From the NCBI GenBank assembly GCA_902536205.1, contig CACAWM010000006.1, positions 1 through 24,403 on the forward strand: DNA of 24,403 bases, written 5' to 3'. A program made the position numbers and the translations under genes. Each line of letters opens with the position of its first letter. Positions within the stretch are counted from its first letter, which is position 1. The DNA comes from an uncultured Pelagibacteraceae bacterium (GTDB lineage Bacteria; Pseudomonadota; Alphaproteobacteria; Pelagibacterales; Pelagibacteraceae). This document shows positions 1 through 8,273 of the stretch, in pieces. The notes beneath the pieces were generated by a model, which was not told the DNA's origin, searched no databases, and was given only the letters and a program-made list of their open reading frames with translations.

Positions 1-47
1 CTGAAGATAAAAAAACTACTGAAAAAAAACCTCCTGAAAAAAAATAA
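1..47 (+). CDS. rplY: C-terminal tail of upstream gene, probably 50S ribosomal protein L25 (partial)
   Basis: An open frame enters from the left edge and stops with TAA at 45-47. The 14 visible codons encode only Lys, Glu, Thr, Pro and Asp (ending PPEKK), a charged disordered tail. Alphaproteobacterial L25/CTC proteins commonly end this way, and the L25 gene commonly sits directly before pth, which starts 5 bp downstream here. The identification therefore rests on position and composition, not on a domain. Any other protein with a Lys/Glu-rich tail would look the same. Confidence 0.5.
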   Translation, partial: EDKKTTEKKPPEKK

Positions 48-52
48 TTAAT

Positions 53-625
53 ATGCTTTTACTTGTCGGGTTAGGAAATCCTGGATCCAACTATACTAAT
101 ACAAGACACAACATTGGTTTTAAAATAATAGATGCCATTAATGCTCACTTTAAGCTTTCCAAGCAAAAACCAAAATTCAAAGGTTTGTTAACAACGGGAA
201 ATATAGACGAAAAAAAAATTTACGCTATAAAACCATTAACTTTCATGAATAACTCTGGAACAGCTATCAAGGAACTAATAGATTATTTTAAGATTGATGC
301 AAAAGATGTTTTTGTTTTTCACGATGACATGGACATTGACTTTGGAAAAATAAAAGCAAAATTCGGGGGAAGTAGTGCAGGACACAATGGAATTGAGTCT
401 ATAGATAAGTTTATAGGCAAAGATTATTCAAGAGTACGGATAGGTATTGGGCATCCAAAGCAAAAGAAAAAAGTAAATAATCATGTTTTAGAAGATTTTA
501 AAGAAGATGAGGAAGATAAAATTAATGAAATTACAGAAAACATAGTGAAACAATTGCCTACATTAATTGAAAAAAAAATTGACCTCTTTTCAAGTAAAGT
601 AAATCAAGACCTTAATGGGATTTAA
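53..625 (+). CDS. pth: Peptidyl-tRNA hydrolase
   Basis: This enzyme hydrolyses the ester bond of peptidyl-tRNAs released from stalled ribosomes, recycling tRNA in the cytosol. The 190-residue product has the family length. Visible family motifs are the N-terminal GLGNPG with Asn9, the TRHNIGF segment with the catalytic His19, FMNNSG near residue 65, the HDDMD segment with Asp92 that supports the catalytic His, and GHNG with Asn112. The C-terminal 50 residues are very Lys/Glu-rich. ATG 53 places GLGNPG at the usual distance from the start. The gene follows the putative L25 gene by 5 bp and overlaps ychF by 11 bp, a common proteobacterial order, so the three are probably one transcript. No clear Shine-Dalgarno sequence is present. 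Confidence 0.96.
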   Translation: MLLLVGLGNPGSNYTNTRHNIGFKIIDAINAHFKLSKQKPKFKGLLTTGNIDEKKIYAIKPLTFMNNSGTAIKELIDYFKIDAKDVFVFHDDMDIDFGKIKAKFGGSSAGHNGIESIDKFIGKDYSRVRIGIGHPKQKKKVNNHVLEDFKEDEEDKINEITENIVKQLPTLIEKKIDLFSSKVNQDLNGI

Positions 626-1685
626 ATGTGGAATTGTTGGGCTTCCAAATGTTGGTAAGTCTACCTTGTTTAATGCGCTAACAGCGTCAAAAAATGCTGA
701 GGCAGCTAATTTTCCATTTTGTACTATCGACCCTAATATTGGAATAGTTGATGTAATTGATGAAAGACTTGATCAATTGTCCAAATTATCAAATTCAAAA
801 AAAAAAATTTATACAAATATCACTTTTGTTGATATCGCAGGATTAGTAAAGGGAGCATCAAAAGGTGAGGGTTTGGGAAATAAATTTCTTTCACACATTA
901 GAGAGGTAGATGCAATAATTCACTTGGTAAGATGCTTTGAGTCTGACAAAATTACCCACGTAAATTCAGAGATTAATCCAATTGAAGATCTTGAAATAAT
1001 CAAAACAGAAATTGCCCTTTCTGACCTAGATATAATTCATAAAAAATTGGAAAAAGGTAAAAAAAAATTACTTCAAGAAAAAGAGAGAAAGATACTTGAA
1101 GAAAAATTAAATCTTTTAAATAGCGGAAAAGAATTAATTATAAATGATCAATTTGAAAGAAAATTTTTATCAACTCTAGGATTATTGAGTATTAAGCCTA
1201 AAATTATTGTATGTAATGTTGATGAAGATAGTTTAGCAAAAGGAAATACTTTTACAAAAACTATCAAAGAAAAATATTCTAATGAGAAAATTATAACTAT
1301 TTGTGCTGATATCGAAGACCAGATCATGGGCTTAAATAATAATGATAGAGAAACTTTCATGAAAGAAATTGGTTTAAACAAAACTGGGTTAAATCAATTA
1401 ATTAAAGAGGGATATGATCTTTTAAATCTTGATACATTCTTTACCTCTGGTCCTGAGGAAAGTAGAGCCTGGACCGTCGTAAAAAATACCTTAGCACCAA
1501 AAGCTGCTAGTGTTATTCACACCGATTTTGAAAAAAATTTTATTAGAGCTGAAGCAGTATCTTGTGAAGATTTTATTAAGTTTGGCAGTGCTGAAAAGTG
1601 TAAAGAAAATGGAAAACTTAGAATTGAGGGTAAAGATTATATCGTAAAAGATGGAGACGTATTATATTTCCGTGTCAACCCGTGA
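615..1685 (+). CDS. ychF: Ribosome-binding ATPase YchF (Obg/OLA1 family)
   Basis: YchF is a TRAFAC-class P-loop NTPase that binds ribosomes and, unusually for a translational G protein relative, prefers ATP. The 356-residue protein shows the P-loop GLPNVGKS at residues 9-16, a DIAGLV G3 motif near residue 73, and NVDE near 200 in place of the GTP-specific NKxD; this G4 change is the family hallmark. The Lys/Glu-rich stretch around residues 135-165 corresponds to the coiled-coil insert. The C-terminal 80 residues are the TGS-like domain ([33 protein letters not shown]). The start overlaps the 3' end of pth by 11 bp. The 3' end overlaps convergent petC by 24 bp, so no terminator fits between them. 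Confidence 0.97.
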   Translation: MGFKCGIVGLPNVGKSTLFNALTASKNAEAANFPFCTIDPNIGIVDVIDERLDQLSKLSNSKKKIYTNITFVDIAGLVKGASKGEGLGNKFLSHIREVDAIIHLVRCFESDKITHVNSEINPIEDLEIIKTEIALSDLDIIHKKLEKGKKKLLQEKERKILEEKLNLLNSGKELIINDQFERKFLSTLGLLSIKPKIIVCNVDEDSLAKGNTFTKTIKEKYSNEKIITICADIEDQIMGLNNNDRETFMKEIGLNKTGLNQLIKEGYDLLNLDTFFTSGPEESRAWTVVKNTLAPKAASVIHTDFEKNFIRAEAVSCEDFIKFGSAEKCKENGKLRIEGKDYIVKDGDVLYFRVNP

Positions 1686-2444
1686 CCAAATTTTCTTCAT
1701 ACTTAGATAAACTAAAGTTGTTAATAATACTAAATAAATAATTACTTTAACACCCGTTTTGTGTCTTTCCTCAAGTTCAGGTTCAGCAGCCCAAGCTAAA
1801 AAAGTTGTTACATCTTTAGCCATTTGATCAACAGAGGACTCTGTGCCATCTGCATATTCAACTAGGCCATCCATTAAATTATTTGGCATTTTAATCTTAT
1901 TGCCGACCATATATTTATTGTAATAAACACCTTCATCAAGAGTTACACCTGGAGGAGGATCTTCGTATCCGACAAGAACTGAATAAATGTAATTAGCTCC
2001 TCCTTTTCTTGCTTTAACTAAAACTGACATATCAGGCGGATATGCCCCGCCATTAGCAGCTGTTGCTGCCTGAATATTAGGGTATGGGCTTTTAAATTTA
2101 TCTGAAGGTTTTCCTGGTCGAGTAAACATTTCTCCTTGAGAGTCCGGGCCATCTTCAATTTCGAAACTAGCAGCAATAGCTTTAACCTCTTGATCAGAAA
2201 ACTCAGGTCCGCCAGGCTCTCCGAGATTTCTATAGCTAAGATATTGCATTGAGTGGCAAGAAGCGCAGACTTCTTTATAAACTTGAAAACCCCTTTGTAG
2301 TGATGCTCTATCAAAAGTTCCTGTTAAACCTTTAAAACTCCAATCCACTTTAATTGGATCAACCATTTCAGCGCTTTGTAGTGGTTTAAGTGAGATAAGT
2401 AGTAAAAAAGATAAAACGATTAGTTTTATATTAAACTTTATCAT
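1662..2444 (-). CDS. petC: Cytochrome c1 of the bc1 complex
   Basis: This is the membrane-anchored c-type cytochrome of complex III, passing electrons from the Rieske protein to soluble cytochrome c on the periplasmic side. The 260-residue precursor has a hydrophobic Sec-type signal (about residues 5-24), a CASCH haem attachment site at residues 60-64 with the family context [14 protein letters not shown], and a MPNNL segment near residue 186 that should supply the axial Met ligand. A C-terminal membrane anchor lies near residues 233-250. It is the last gene of petA-petB-petC and overlaps petB by 14 bp. In some alphaproteobacteria petB and petC are fused (fbcH type); here they are separate but overlapping. 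The 3' end is antisense to the end of ychF. Confidence 0.97.
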   Translation of the reverse strand: MIKFNIKLIVLSFLLLISLKPLQSAEMVDPIKVDWSFKGLTGTFDRASLQRGFQVYKEVCASCHSMQYLSYRNLGEPGGPEFSDQEVKAIAASFEIEDGPDSQGEMFTRPGKPSDKFKSPYPNIQAATAANGGAYPPDMSVLVKARKGGANYIYSVLVGYEDPPPGVTLDEGVYYNKYMVGNKIKMPNNLMDGLVEYADGTESSVDQMAKDVTTFLAWAAEPELEERHKTGVKVIIYLVLLTTLVYLSMKKIWSRVDTEI

Positions 2445-3690
2445 TAACCTTCCTAGCTAAAGATGGTTCTGCTCCTCCGGTTAATACTGGCTCGGAGATG
2501 CTCATAGGAATAGGATCTGTTTTTTCTAAATAACCGACAACAGGCATAACCACTATAAAATGTAAAAAATAATAAATAGTTCCCACTCTAGCTAATACTA
2601 AGTAAATCCCTTCAGCTGGCATCGCGCCAACATAACCAAGCATTAGAACGTCTATTACTAATATCCAAAAGAACTGTCTATAAATCGGTCTAAAAACAGC
2701 CGACCTTACTTTTGATGTATCTAACCAAGGTAAAACAAATAAAATAAAAATTGCACTGAACATTAAAATTACCCCGCCTAATTTATCAGGGACAGATCTC
2801 AAAATTGCGTAAAATGGCAACAAATACCATTCAGGCACAATGTGAGCGGGTGTAACTAATGGATTGGCAGGTATATAATTGTCTGAGTGACCCAAAACAT
2901 TAGGGGTGAAGAATACAAATCCTGCAAATATGATCATGAATACTAAAAGCGCGAAAGCGTCTTTAATTGTTATATATGGATGGAATGGCACTGTATCTTT
3001 AGACGGTTTCTTTATATCAATTCCTACAGGGTTATTATTTCCTGGAACATGTAAAGCCCATATGTGTAAAACTACTAATCCTAAAATTAAAAACGGAATT
3101 AAATAATGTAAACTAAAAAATCTGTTAAGTGTTGGATTATCTACAGAATATGCTCCCCATAACCAGGTTGTTATACTATCTCCAACTAAAGGTATCGCAC
3201 TAAATAAGTTCGTTATTACTGTAGCACCCCAGAAGCTCATTTGACCCCAAGGCAAAACGTAACCCATAAAAGCTGCTGCCATCATTAATAAATAAATCAT
3301 AAGACCGATTATCCAAATTACCTCTCTTGGTGATTTATATGATCCATAAAATAAAGACCTAAAAATGTGTATGTAAACTGCTAAGAAAAACATAGACGCA
3401 CCATTGCTATGAATATATCTTATAAGCCAACCGTAATTTACATCTCTCATTATATGTTCCACACTTGCAAAAGCTAAGTCTGCATGAGCAACGTAATGCA
3501 TTGCTAAAACAATTCCTGTAACTATTTGAGTGATCAAACAAAAAGTTAAAATTCCACCAAAGGTCCACCAATAATTTAAATTTTTGGGAGTTGGATAATC
3601 TGTTAGATGTGCTCCAAGCGTAAGCAAGGGTAAACGGTCATTAAACCATTTTCCGGCTTTAGATTTTGGTACGTACTCGTGCTCACTCAT
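2431..3690 (-). CDS. petB: Cytochrome b of the bc1 complex
   Basis: Cytochrome b is the di-haem integral membrane subunit of complex III and carries the quinol oxidation and quinone reduction sites. In the 419-residue protein the four haem-ligating histidines are visible as two pairs 14 residues apart: H94/H108 and H195/H209. The Qo-site PEWY motif is at residues 286-289, and [13 protein letters not shown] (143-155) is the conserved cd-helix region. Eight hydrophobic helices can be traced, as in the full-length bc1-type protein (not the split b6/subunit IV type). The start is 6 bp after the petA stop and the 3' end overlaps petC by 14 bp, so the three subunits are expected to be co-transcribed and translationally coupled. 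Confidence 0.98.
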   Translation of the reverse strand: MSEHEYVPKSKAGKWFNDRLPLLTLGAHLTDYPTPKNLNYWWTFGGILTFCLITQIVTGIVLAMHYVAHADLAFASVEHIMRDVNYGWLIRYIHSNGASMFFLAVYIHIFRSLFYGSYKSPREVIWIIGLMIYLLMMAAAFMGYVLPWGQMSFWGATVITNLFSAIPLVGDSITTWLWGAYSVDNPTLNRFFSLHYLIPFLILGLVVLHIWALHVPGNNNPVGIDIKKPSKDTVPFHPYITIKDAFALLVFMIIFAGFVFFTPNVLGHSDNYIPANPLVTPAHIVPEWYLLPFYAILRSVPDKLGGVILMFSAIFILFVLPWLDTSKVRSAVFRPIYRQFFWILVIDVLMLGYVGAMPAEGIYLVLARVGTIYYFLHFIVVMPVVGYLEKTDPIPMSISEPVLTGGAEPSLARKVNDKV

Positions 3691-3696
3691 AATTAT

Positions 3697-4218
3697 TTAT
3701 CCAATTTTAATTGTATTGCTGTCAACAAATTCAAACTTTGGTATTTCCATATTTGTTGGAGCTGGTCCTTTTCTTATTCTGCCTGATACATCGTAATGCG
3801 AACCATGGCAAGGACAAAACCAACCATTGAAGTCTCCTTTATCCTTTAAAGGCACACATCCAAGGTGTGTACAAACTCCTAGCATGACCAACCATTCATC
3901 CTTTCCACTTTTTACTCTATCCTCATCTTTTTGAGGATCAGGCAAATCGTCCAATTTTACCGCCCTGGCCTCTGCTATTTCCTCTGAGGTTCTTTTTTTT
4001 ATAAATATTGGCTTTCCCCTCCATAAAACAGTAATAGATTTGCCAGGCTCAATACTACTAATGTCAACTTCAGTAGTTGCTAAAGCTTGTTGAGCTTTAT
4101 CTGGATTCATTTGGTCTATCATTGGCCAAATTACTGCGCCAACTCCTACTGCCCCAATAGTATAACTAGCTGTAAATAAAAAATCTCTTCGATTTACTTT
4201 CTTTTCTTCTTTGCTCAT
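3697..4218 (-). CDS. petA: Rieske iron-sulfur subunit of the bc1 complex
   Basis: This subunit carries the [2Fe-2S] cluster that takes electrons from quinol in complex III. The 173-residue protein has an N-terminal twin-arginine-like segment (NRRDFL, Arg10-Arg11) followed by a hydrophobic anchor helix (about 16-33), matching the uncleaved TAT-exported signal anchor of bacterial Rieske proteins. Both cluster-binding motifs are present: CTHLGC at 116-121 and CPCHGS at 135-140, giving two Cys and two His ligands plus the disulfide pair C121/C137. It is the first gene of petABC, so the promoter should lie in the 89-bp gap before it, shared with divergent trmL. Confidence 0.97.
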   Translation of the reverse strand: MSKEEKKVNRRDFLFTASYTIGAVGVGAVIWPMIDQMNPDKAQQALATTEVDISSIEPGKSITVLWRGKPIFIKKRTSEEIAEARAVKLDDLPDPQKDEDRVKSGKDEWLVMLGVCTHLGCVPLKDKGDFNGWFCPCHGSHYDVSGRIRKGPAPTNMEIPKFEFVDSNTIKIG

Positions 4219-4307
4219 TAATGTTTGTGTTTATAATATATTTAATTATTTAAACTATGTTTTTAAATACTCTAGGGTCAGAATGACACATAAATTAAGC
4301 AATAATA
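4219..4307. promoter_or_regulatory. Divergent intergenic region between petA and trmL
   Basis: These 89 bp are the longest non-coding stretch in the window and lie between two divergently transcribed operons, so at least two promoters should be here or just inside the flanking genes. On the plus strand TATAAT occurs at 4232-4237, but the nearest -35-like hexamer (TTGCTC, 4211-4216) is only 15 bp upstream. On the minus strand TATTAT/TATAAA overlaps the same AT-rich block. A short inverted repeat, GTCA-gaa-TGAC, lies at 4277-4287 in the probable trmL leader. No Shine-Dalgarno is seen before trmL. Exact promoter positions cannot be assigned by eye. Confidence 0.45.
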
Positions 4308-4757
4308 ATGCACATAGCTCTATATAAACCAGATATACCTCAAAATACAGCCGCCATAATAAGACTAGGTGCTTGTTTTAAACTTAAAATTCATATTATT
4401 GAGCCCTGTGGTTTTGATTTACATGATCCAAGATTTAAAAGAGTTGCGATGGATTATTTGGGATTTTGTAAGATATTTAGGTACAAGGATTATGATAAAT
4501 TTATTAATAAAAATAAAAGAAAAAGAATCGTGCTTATGACAACTAAAGCAAAAAAAAACTATCATAGATTTAACTTTAAAAAGAATGATATTCTATTATT
4601 TGGGAGAGAAAGTGCTGGGGTGCCGGAAAGTTTACATAAAACAATTAAAAATAAATTGAAAATTCCAATGAATAAAAAAACTAGATCGCTTAATGTTGCT
4701 ATAAGCGTAGCTATTATATCTGCTGAAGCCCTTAGACAAAATAACTTATTAAAATAA
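4308..4757 (+). CDS. trmL: tRNA (cytidine/uridine-34-2'-O)-methyltransferase TrmL
   Basis: This SPOUT-class enzyme 2'-O-methylates the wobble nucleotide of tRNA-Leu isoacceptors using S-adenosylmethionine. At 149 residues it is a bare SPOUT domain, the TrmL size, without the N-terminal substrate-binding domain of TrmH or RlmB. The start MHIALYKPDIPQNTAAIIR matches the family N-terminus. The knot motifs are FGRESAGVPE at 98-107 and SLNVAISVAI at 127-136. Its stop overlaps the hemF start by one base (TAATG), so the two are probably translationally coupled. It is the first gene of a three-gene plus-strand run with hemF and greA. Another small SpoU-family specificity cannot be excluded, but length and motifs fit TrmL best. 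Confidence 0.93.
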   Translation: MHIALYKPDIPQNTAAIIRLGACFKLKIHIIEPCGFDLHDPRFKRVAMDYLGFCKIFRYKDYDKFINKNKRKRIVLMTTKAKKNYHRFNFKKNDILLFGRESAGVPESLHKTIKNKLKIPMNKKTRSLNVAISVAIISAEALRQNNLLK

Positions 4758-5581
4758 TGATTACATCTGATTTTAGAAAAAAAATGGCTGATAGTTGGTT
4801 CTCATACCTACAAACACAAATATGTAAATCTTTTGAAATTTTGGAAAATGGTAAATTAAAATTTACTAAAAGAGACTGGTATAAAAAAAATATGAAAGAA
4901 GGTGGTGGAACTTCTTATTTGTTAACCAATGGAAGGGTTTTTGACAAAGTTGGAGTTAACAAATCAACTGTCTCAGGTATTTTTCCAAAAAAATTTAGAT
5001 CAAATATACTTGGTGCTGAAAAACAAGGTAGATATTGGGCCTCAGGTGTTTCTGTAGTTGCTCATATGAAAAACCCGAAGATTCCCGCAGTCCATTTCAA
5101 CACAAGATTCATTGTAACATCAATAGAGTGGTTTGGTGGGGGGATGGATGTAACACCAAGTCATGAGGATAAAAAAGAAATTCAAATTGTTCATAATGAT
5201 CTTAAAAAAATTTGTTTTCAAAATAAAAAAAATTATAAAAAATATAAAAAATGGTGTGATGAATATTTTTATCTACCCCATAGAAAAGAAGCTAGAGGTA
5301 TTGGTGGAATTTTTTTTGATTACGAAACTAAAGATTGGATTAAAAACTTCAAATTCGTGAGAGAACTTGGATTAGCTTTCATTGATATTTCAAATAAAGT
5401 AATTAATAGAAAGAAAAAATTAAAATACACGAAAAAAGATAAAGAGAAACAATTGCTCAAACGAGGAAGATATGTTGAGTTTAATTTGTTGTATGACAGG
5501 GGTACAAAATTTGGTTTAAATTCTGGGGGTAATACTGATTCTATTTTAATGTCCTTACCTCCTGAGGTTAAATGGAAATAA
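4757..5581 (+). CDS. hemF: Oxygen-dependent coproporphyrinogen III oxidase
   Basis: HemF catalyses the O2-dependent oxidative decarboxylation of coproporphyrinogen III to protoporphyrinogen IX in haem synthesis. The 274-residue protein has the family motifs RYWASGVSVVAHMKNP (92-107), the signature WFGGGMDVTP (125-134), PHRKEARGIGGIFFDY (174-189) and, near the C-terminus, GRYVEFNLLYDRGTKFGL and GNTDSILMSLPP. It needs no cofactor, and no radical-SAM CxxxCxxC motif is present, so it is not HemN. Aerobic haem synthesis fits an organism with a bc1 respiratory chain. The start codon shares one base with the trmL stop; greA starts 2 bp after the stop if its second ATG is used. Confidence 0.97.
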   Translation: MITSDFRKKMADSWFSYLQTQICKSFEILENGKLKFTKRDWYKKNMKEGGGTSYLLTNGRVFDKVGVNKSTVSGIFPKKFRSNILGAEKQGRYWASGVSVVAHMKNPKIPAVHFNTRFIVTSIEWFGGGMDVTPSHEDKKEIQIVHNDLKKICFQNKKNYKKYKKWCDEYFYLPHRKEARGIGGIFFDYETKDWIKNFKFVRELGLAFIDISNKVINRKKKLKYTKKDKEKQLLKRGRYVEFNLLYDRGTKFGLNSGGNTDSILMSLPPEVKWK

Positions 5582-5583
5582 TT

Positions 5584-6060
5584 ATGGAAAAAGAACCTAT
5601 AACAGTAAACGGTCTTCAGAATTTGAAAATAGAATTAGAAGATTTAAAAAATGTTCAAAGACCAAAAGTTGTTGAAGCAATCGCTGAAGCTAGATCTCAT
5701 GGAGATTTAAAAGAAAATGCTGAGTACCACGCAGCTAAAGAACAGCAAGCTTTAATTGAAAGTAGAGTAATTGCAATTAATGATTTAATTGCACGTGCAA
5801 ATGTAATTGATGTAACTAAAATTGAAAACGATGGAAAAGTAATCTTTGGTTCCACCGTAAAACTTCAAGATCTTGAGAGTGACAAAGAAATCACTTATAA
5901 ATTAGTTGGGCAAGACGAAGCTGACATTAAGAAAAATTTAATATTTTTTAAAAGTCCAATAGGAAAAGCTTTGATAGGAAAGGATAAAGGAGAGATGGTT
6001 TCTGTAAATACCCCTTCTGGTGAAAAAAGTTTTGAAATACTCAACGTTGAGTATATTTAA
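5584..6060 (+). CDS. greA: Transcription elongation factor GreA
   Basis: GreA enters the RNA polymerase secondary channel and stimulates cleavage of backtracked transcripts. The N-terminal antiparallel coiled coil (about residues 1-75) ends in the acidic tip within GDLKENAEYHAA, where Asp41 and Glu44 are the catalytic metal-site residues. The C-terminal FKBP-like domain contains SPIGKALIGKDKGE. I chose ATG 5584 over ATG 5572: it gives MEKEPITVNG, the usual family N-terminus, a 158-residue protein of normal GreA length, and no overlap with hemF. The upstream ATG would add four residues. The 3' end overlaps the convergent tRNA nucleotidyltransferase gene by 4 bp, leaving no space for a terminator. 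Confidence 0.96.
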   Translation: MEKEPITVNGLQNLKIELEDLKNVQRPKVVEAIAEARSHGDLKENAEYHAAKEQQALIESRVIAINDLIARANVIDVTKIENDGKVIFGSTVKLQDLESDKEITYKLVGQDEADIKKNLIFFKSPIGKALIGKDKGEMVSVNTPSGEKSFEILNVEYI

Positions 6061-7319
6061 TTTGAATGTATTTGAATTATTTCTTTAACTCTATCTTTAG
6101 ATATTTGAAAATTATTTTTTAGCCATTCTACCTCAATTTCTTTCAAGACCTTGCCAACTGCTGAACCTTGTTTCATGCCATTTTTTATTAAGTATCTCCC
6201 ATCTATAGTGAGCTTATGAGTTTTAGATTTCAATATTTTTTTCAAATTCTCGGAAAAATCTTGATATTTAAGCTTTGGATTTATTATATAGTGAAGAATG
6301 TTTAAATTTATCAGATGATCTTTATCATTTAAGTAAATATTTTTTTCTAAATCTTTATTAAAGAAATCTTTATTTTCTCTAATTAATTTGAAATTTTTAG
6401 CAAAAGAATTAAGACTTTCTTTGATATCGTTAGAAATATTATATTTATGGCTAAAATATTCATGGGTATCATCATCATCAATTAGAAGTATCGCTAACAA
6501 TAAGTTCCTATTAACTTGAAAATTATCACAAATTTTAATCAATCTGTTTAATCTATTTAGATTTTTAAATTCAGGAAAGATTAGAGAAAAAATTTCTTTT
6601 AATTCAGTATTCTCATTTAAATTTAAAAAATTATTTAGATCCAAAATTTTATATAATTCTACTAAAATCCTCTCTTTTGAAATCTTTTTTATTCCTGTTA
6701 AGTTTAATTTGATTGCATTAATAGTGGTTCGCTCCATTTTAAAATTATAAATAATTTTAAAACGAATAAATCGTATTATACGTAAATAGTCTTCCTCAAT
6801 TCTTTTTTGAGGATCGCCAATAAATTTTACATTATTATTTTTTAAATCGGTTTTTCCACCTTGAGGATCAAAAATTTTTCCATTGATATCTAGGTAAATA
6901 GCATTAATAGTAAAATCTCTTCTTTCAGAGTCAAGTTGCCAATTATCAATATATTCTACCTCGGCATGCCTTCCATCTGTTTTTAAATCTTTTCTTAATG
7001 TTGTGAGTTCGAGCTTAAATTTTTTTGATACTAAGGTGACTGTTCCATGTGTGATGCCTGTGTCTATAACTTTAAAATTTGTGTTTTTAAATTTTTCTTT
7101 AATTTCCTCAGAACTTAATATTGTTGCAATATCTATATCATCAATTTCATCATTGGATAAATATTTCCTGACACAGCCCCCTACAAATCTAGCAGTTATG
7201 GTTTCTTTCGGATAACCTTCTTGAAGTTTATTAAAAACAAATTGTATTTCTTTATTTTTATAAAATGGAAAAAAGTTTCTCTTAATTTTGTTTATGAAAT
7301 TGATACTTTTATCAAGCAT
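6057..7319 (-). CDS. cca: tRNA nucleotidyltransferase (CCA-adding enzyme family)
   Basis: This class II nucleotidyltransferase adds or repairs the 3' CCA of tRNA. The 420-residue protein opens its head domain with RFVGGCVRKYL (44-54) and the metal-binding DID at 61-63, followed by the conserved RRDFTINAIYLD segment and EEDYLRIIRFIRF, typical of the Cca/PcnB superfamily. The helical body and tail domains are poorly conserved and Asn/Lys-rich. Poly(A) polymerase I (pcnB) belongs to the same family and cannot be excluded by eye, but alphaproteobacterial homologues of this form are CCA enzymes. ATG 7319 is only 7 nt downstream of the 3' end of tRNA-Gln on the same strand, so tRNA 3' processing would leave an almost leaderless mRNA. 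Confidence 0.9.
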   Translation of the reverse strand: MLDKSINFINKIKRNFFPFYKNKEIQFVFNKLQEGYPKETITARFVGGCVRKYLSNDEIDDIDIATILSSEEIKEKFKNTNFKVIDTGITHGTVTLVSKKFKLELTTLRKDLKTDGRHAEVEYIDNWQLDSERRDFTINAIYLDINGKIFDPQGGKTDLKNNNVKFIGDPQKRIEEDYLRIIRFIRFKIIYNFKMERTTINAIKLNLTGIKKISKERILVELYKILDLNNFLNLNENTELKEIFSLIFPEFKNLNRLNRLIKICDNFQVNRNLLLAILLIDDDDTHEYFSHKYNISNDIKESLNSFAKNFKLIRENKDFFNKDLEKNIYLNDKDHLINLNILHYIINPKLKYQDFSENLKKILKSKTHKLTIDGRYLIKNGMKQGSAVGKVLKEIEVEWLKNNFQISKDRVKEIIQIHSN

Positions 7320-7326
7320 ATATCTT

Positions 7327-7400
7327 TGGCTGGGGCACTAGGATTCGAACCTAGGATGGCGGTATCAAAAACCGCTGCCTTACCGCTTGGCTATGCCCCA
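7327..7400 (-). tRNA. tRNA-Gln (anticodon TTG)
   Basis: Read on the minus strand, a complete 74-nt cloverleaf is present. The acceptor strands TGGGGCA (7400-7394) and TGCCCCA (7337-7331) pair perfectly and are followed by discriminator G and an encoded CCA (7329-7327). The anticodon stem GCGGT/ACCGC encloses the loop TTTTGAT with anticodon TTG at 7368-7366. The T arm contains GGTTCGAATCC. It lies between ispE (36 nt upstream) and the CCA-adding enzyme gene (7 nt downstream), all on the same strand. CCA is already encoded, so the neighbouring enzyme is needed here only for repair. Confidence 0.97.
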
Positions 7401-7436
7401 ATATTAAGAGATCTGATATATCATATATCACAAAAA
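7401..7436 (-). promoter_or_regulatory. Possible tRNA-Gln promoter with a tandem heptamer
   Basis: This 36-bp spacer separates the ispE stop from tRNA-Gln. It contains TATATCA twice in tandem (7417-7423, 7424-7430) and the 10-bp palindrome TGATATATCA (7414-7423). On the minus strand the repeat produces a TATGAT hexamer (7425-7420) that could act as a -10 box and would give a leader of about 13 nt. No convincing -35 hexamer lies at 16-18 bp. The tRNA may instead be processed from an ispE read-through transcript. Confidence 0.25.
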
Positions 7437-8273
7437 TTAAACAGTTTTTGCAAAGGAAAACCAAAATCTAGGATACTTATAACTTAATTTTTTTAAGGCT
7501 TTTTTAGCTACAATTTGATCCTTAAATAAACCGTAACAAACTGACCCAGAACCGGTCATTCTTGAAAAATAACATCCCTTCTCATTTTTAATATCTATCA
7601 GTAATTTTCTAATAATCGGGTATTTATTTTCAACAATCGATTGTAAATCATTCCTGCTCTTTACTAAATATTCTAAAAATCTACTCTTTGATTTTGTTAA
7701 ACTTTTGTCAAATTTCTTTTTCTTGGAGAATTTTTTAACTTTTGAATATATCTCTTTAGTAGAGCATTTTACTTTGGGCTGTACAAGCACTAGATAAAAT
7801 ATCTGTCTCTTTTTTAATTCGATGATTGTACTTAAGTCATTTAAAAAACCATTTTTTTTAAAAAAAAGTTTAAAATCAGATCCTATTAAGCTTTCAATTT
7901 TATTAAGTAAGTTCTCTTTAATCTTGCTTTTGATTAAATGTTTCAATATAAAAGCTGCATTACTAGTACCTCCGCCCAAACCACCAAAAACAGGAATATT
8001 TTTTGTAACAATTACAGAGTAGTAATTGGTAATTAATTTAGCCTGTCTTAGTTGTTTCAATATTTTATTTACAGAATTATTTCTTTTATTTACTAATTTT
8101 GAAAAAGGACCATTGAAAACAACTTTATCTTTATTTTTTTTTATCTTTTTTATTTTAATTATATCGGCAAGATCTATCCAACTGTATAGGGACTGAATTT
8201 CATGAAATCCACTATTAGATTTTGAATTTATTTTTAGTGAAAAATTTATTTTTGAGTAAGATTTTATGATCAT
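7437..8273 (-). CDS. ispE: 4-diphosphocytidyl-2-C-methyl-D-erythritol kinase
   Basis: IspE phosphorylates CDP-methylerythritol in the non-mevalonate (MEP) route to isoprenoid precursors. The 278-residue GHMP kinase shows SYSKINFSLKI (5-15, with the family Lys8), the glycine-rich ATP loop PVFGGLGGGTSNAA (94-107), GSDFKLFF with the catalytic-type Asp133, and the C-terminal MTGSGSVCYGLF. The protein is very Lys-rich. It starts 20 bp after the TPR gene stop and is probably co-transcribed with it; the same TPR-ispE adjacency is common in alphaproteobacteria. The product feeds quinone, undecaprenol and, in this organism, the carotenoid/retinal genes at 20419-24403. No Shine-Dalgarno is seen. Confidence 0.95.
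   Translation of the reverse strand: MIIKSYSKINFSLKINSKSNSGFHEIQSLYSWIDLADIIKIKKIKKNKDKVVFNGPFSKLVNKRNNSVNKILKQLRQAKLITNYYSVIVTKNIPVFGGLGGGTSNAAFILKHLIKSKIKENLLNKIESLIGSDFKLFFKKNGFLNDLSTIIELKKRQIFYLVLVQPKVKCSTKEIYSKVKKFSKKKKFDKSLTKSKSRFLEYLVKSRNDLQSIVENKYPIIRKLLIDIKNEKGCYFSRMTGSGSVCYGLFKDQIVAKKALKKLSYKYPRFWFSFAKTV

Noticed and set aside
1148..1381. Minus-strand frame inside ychF, and similar antisense frames throughout (for example 10059-10355, 16390-16812, 17611-17919, 18034-18309, 24086-24358)
   Set aside because: All lie opposite well-supported genes, have low-complexity hydrophobic or Ser/Phe-rich translations expected from reverse-complemented Lys/Glu codons, and show no family motif.
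4240..4275. CtrA-like TTAA-N7-TTAA box in the petA/trmL gap
   Set aside because: TTAA pairs occur, but spacings are 4 or 9, not 7, and TTAA is common in DNA this AT-rich.
7221..7487. Plus-strand reading frame of 88 codons across the tRNA locus
   Set aside because: Its middle (GFEPRMAVSKTAALPLGYAP) is the translation of the strand opposite tRNA-Gln, a well-known spurious protein; the flanks are antisense to cca and ispE.
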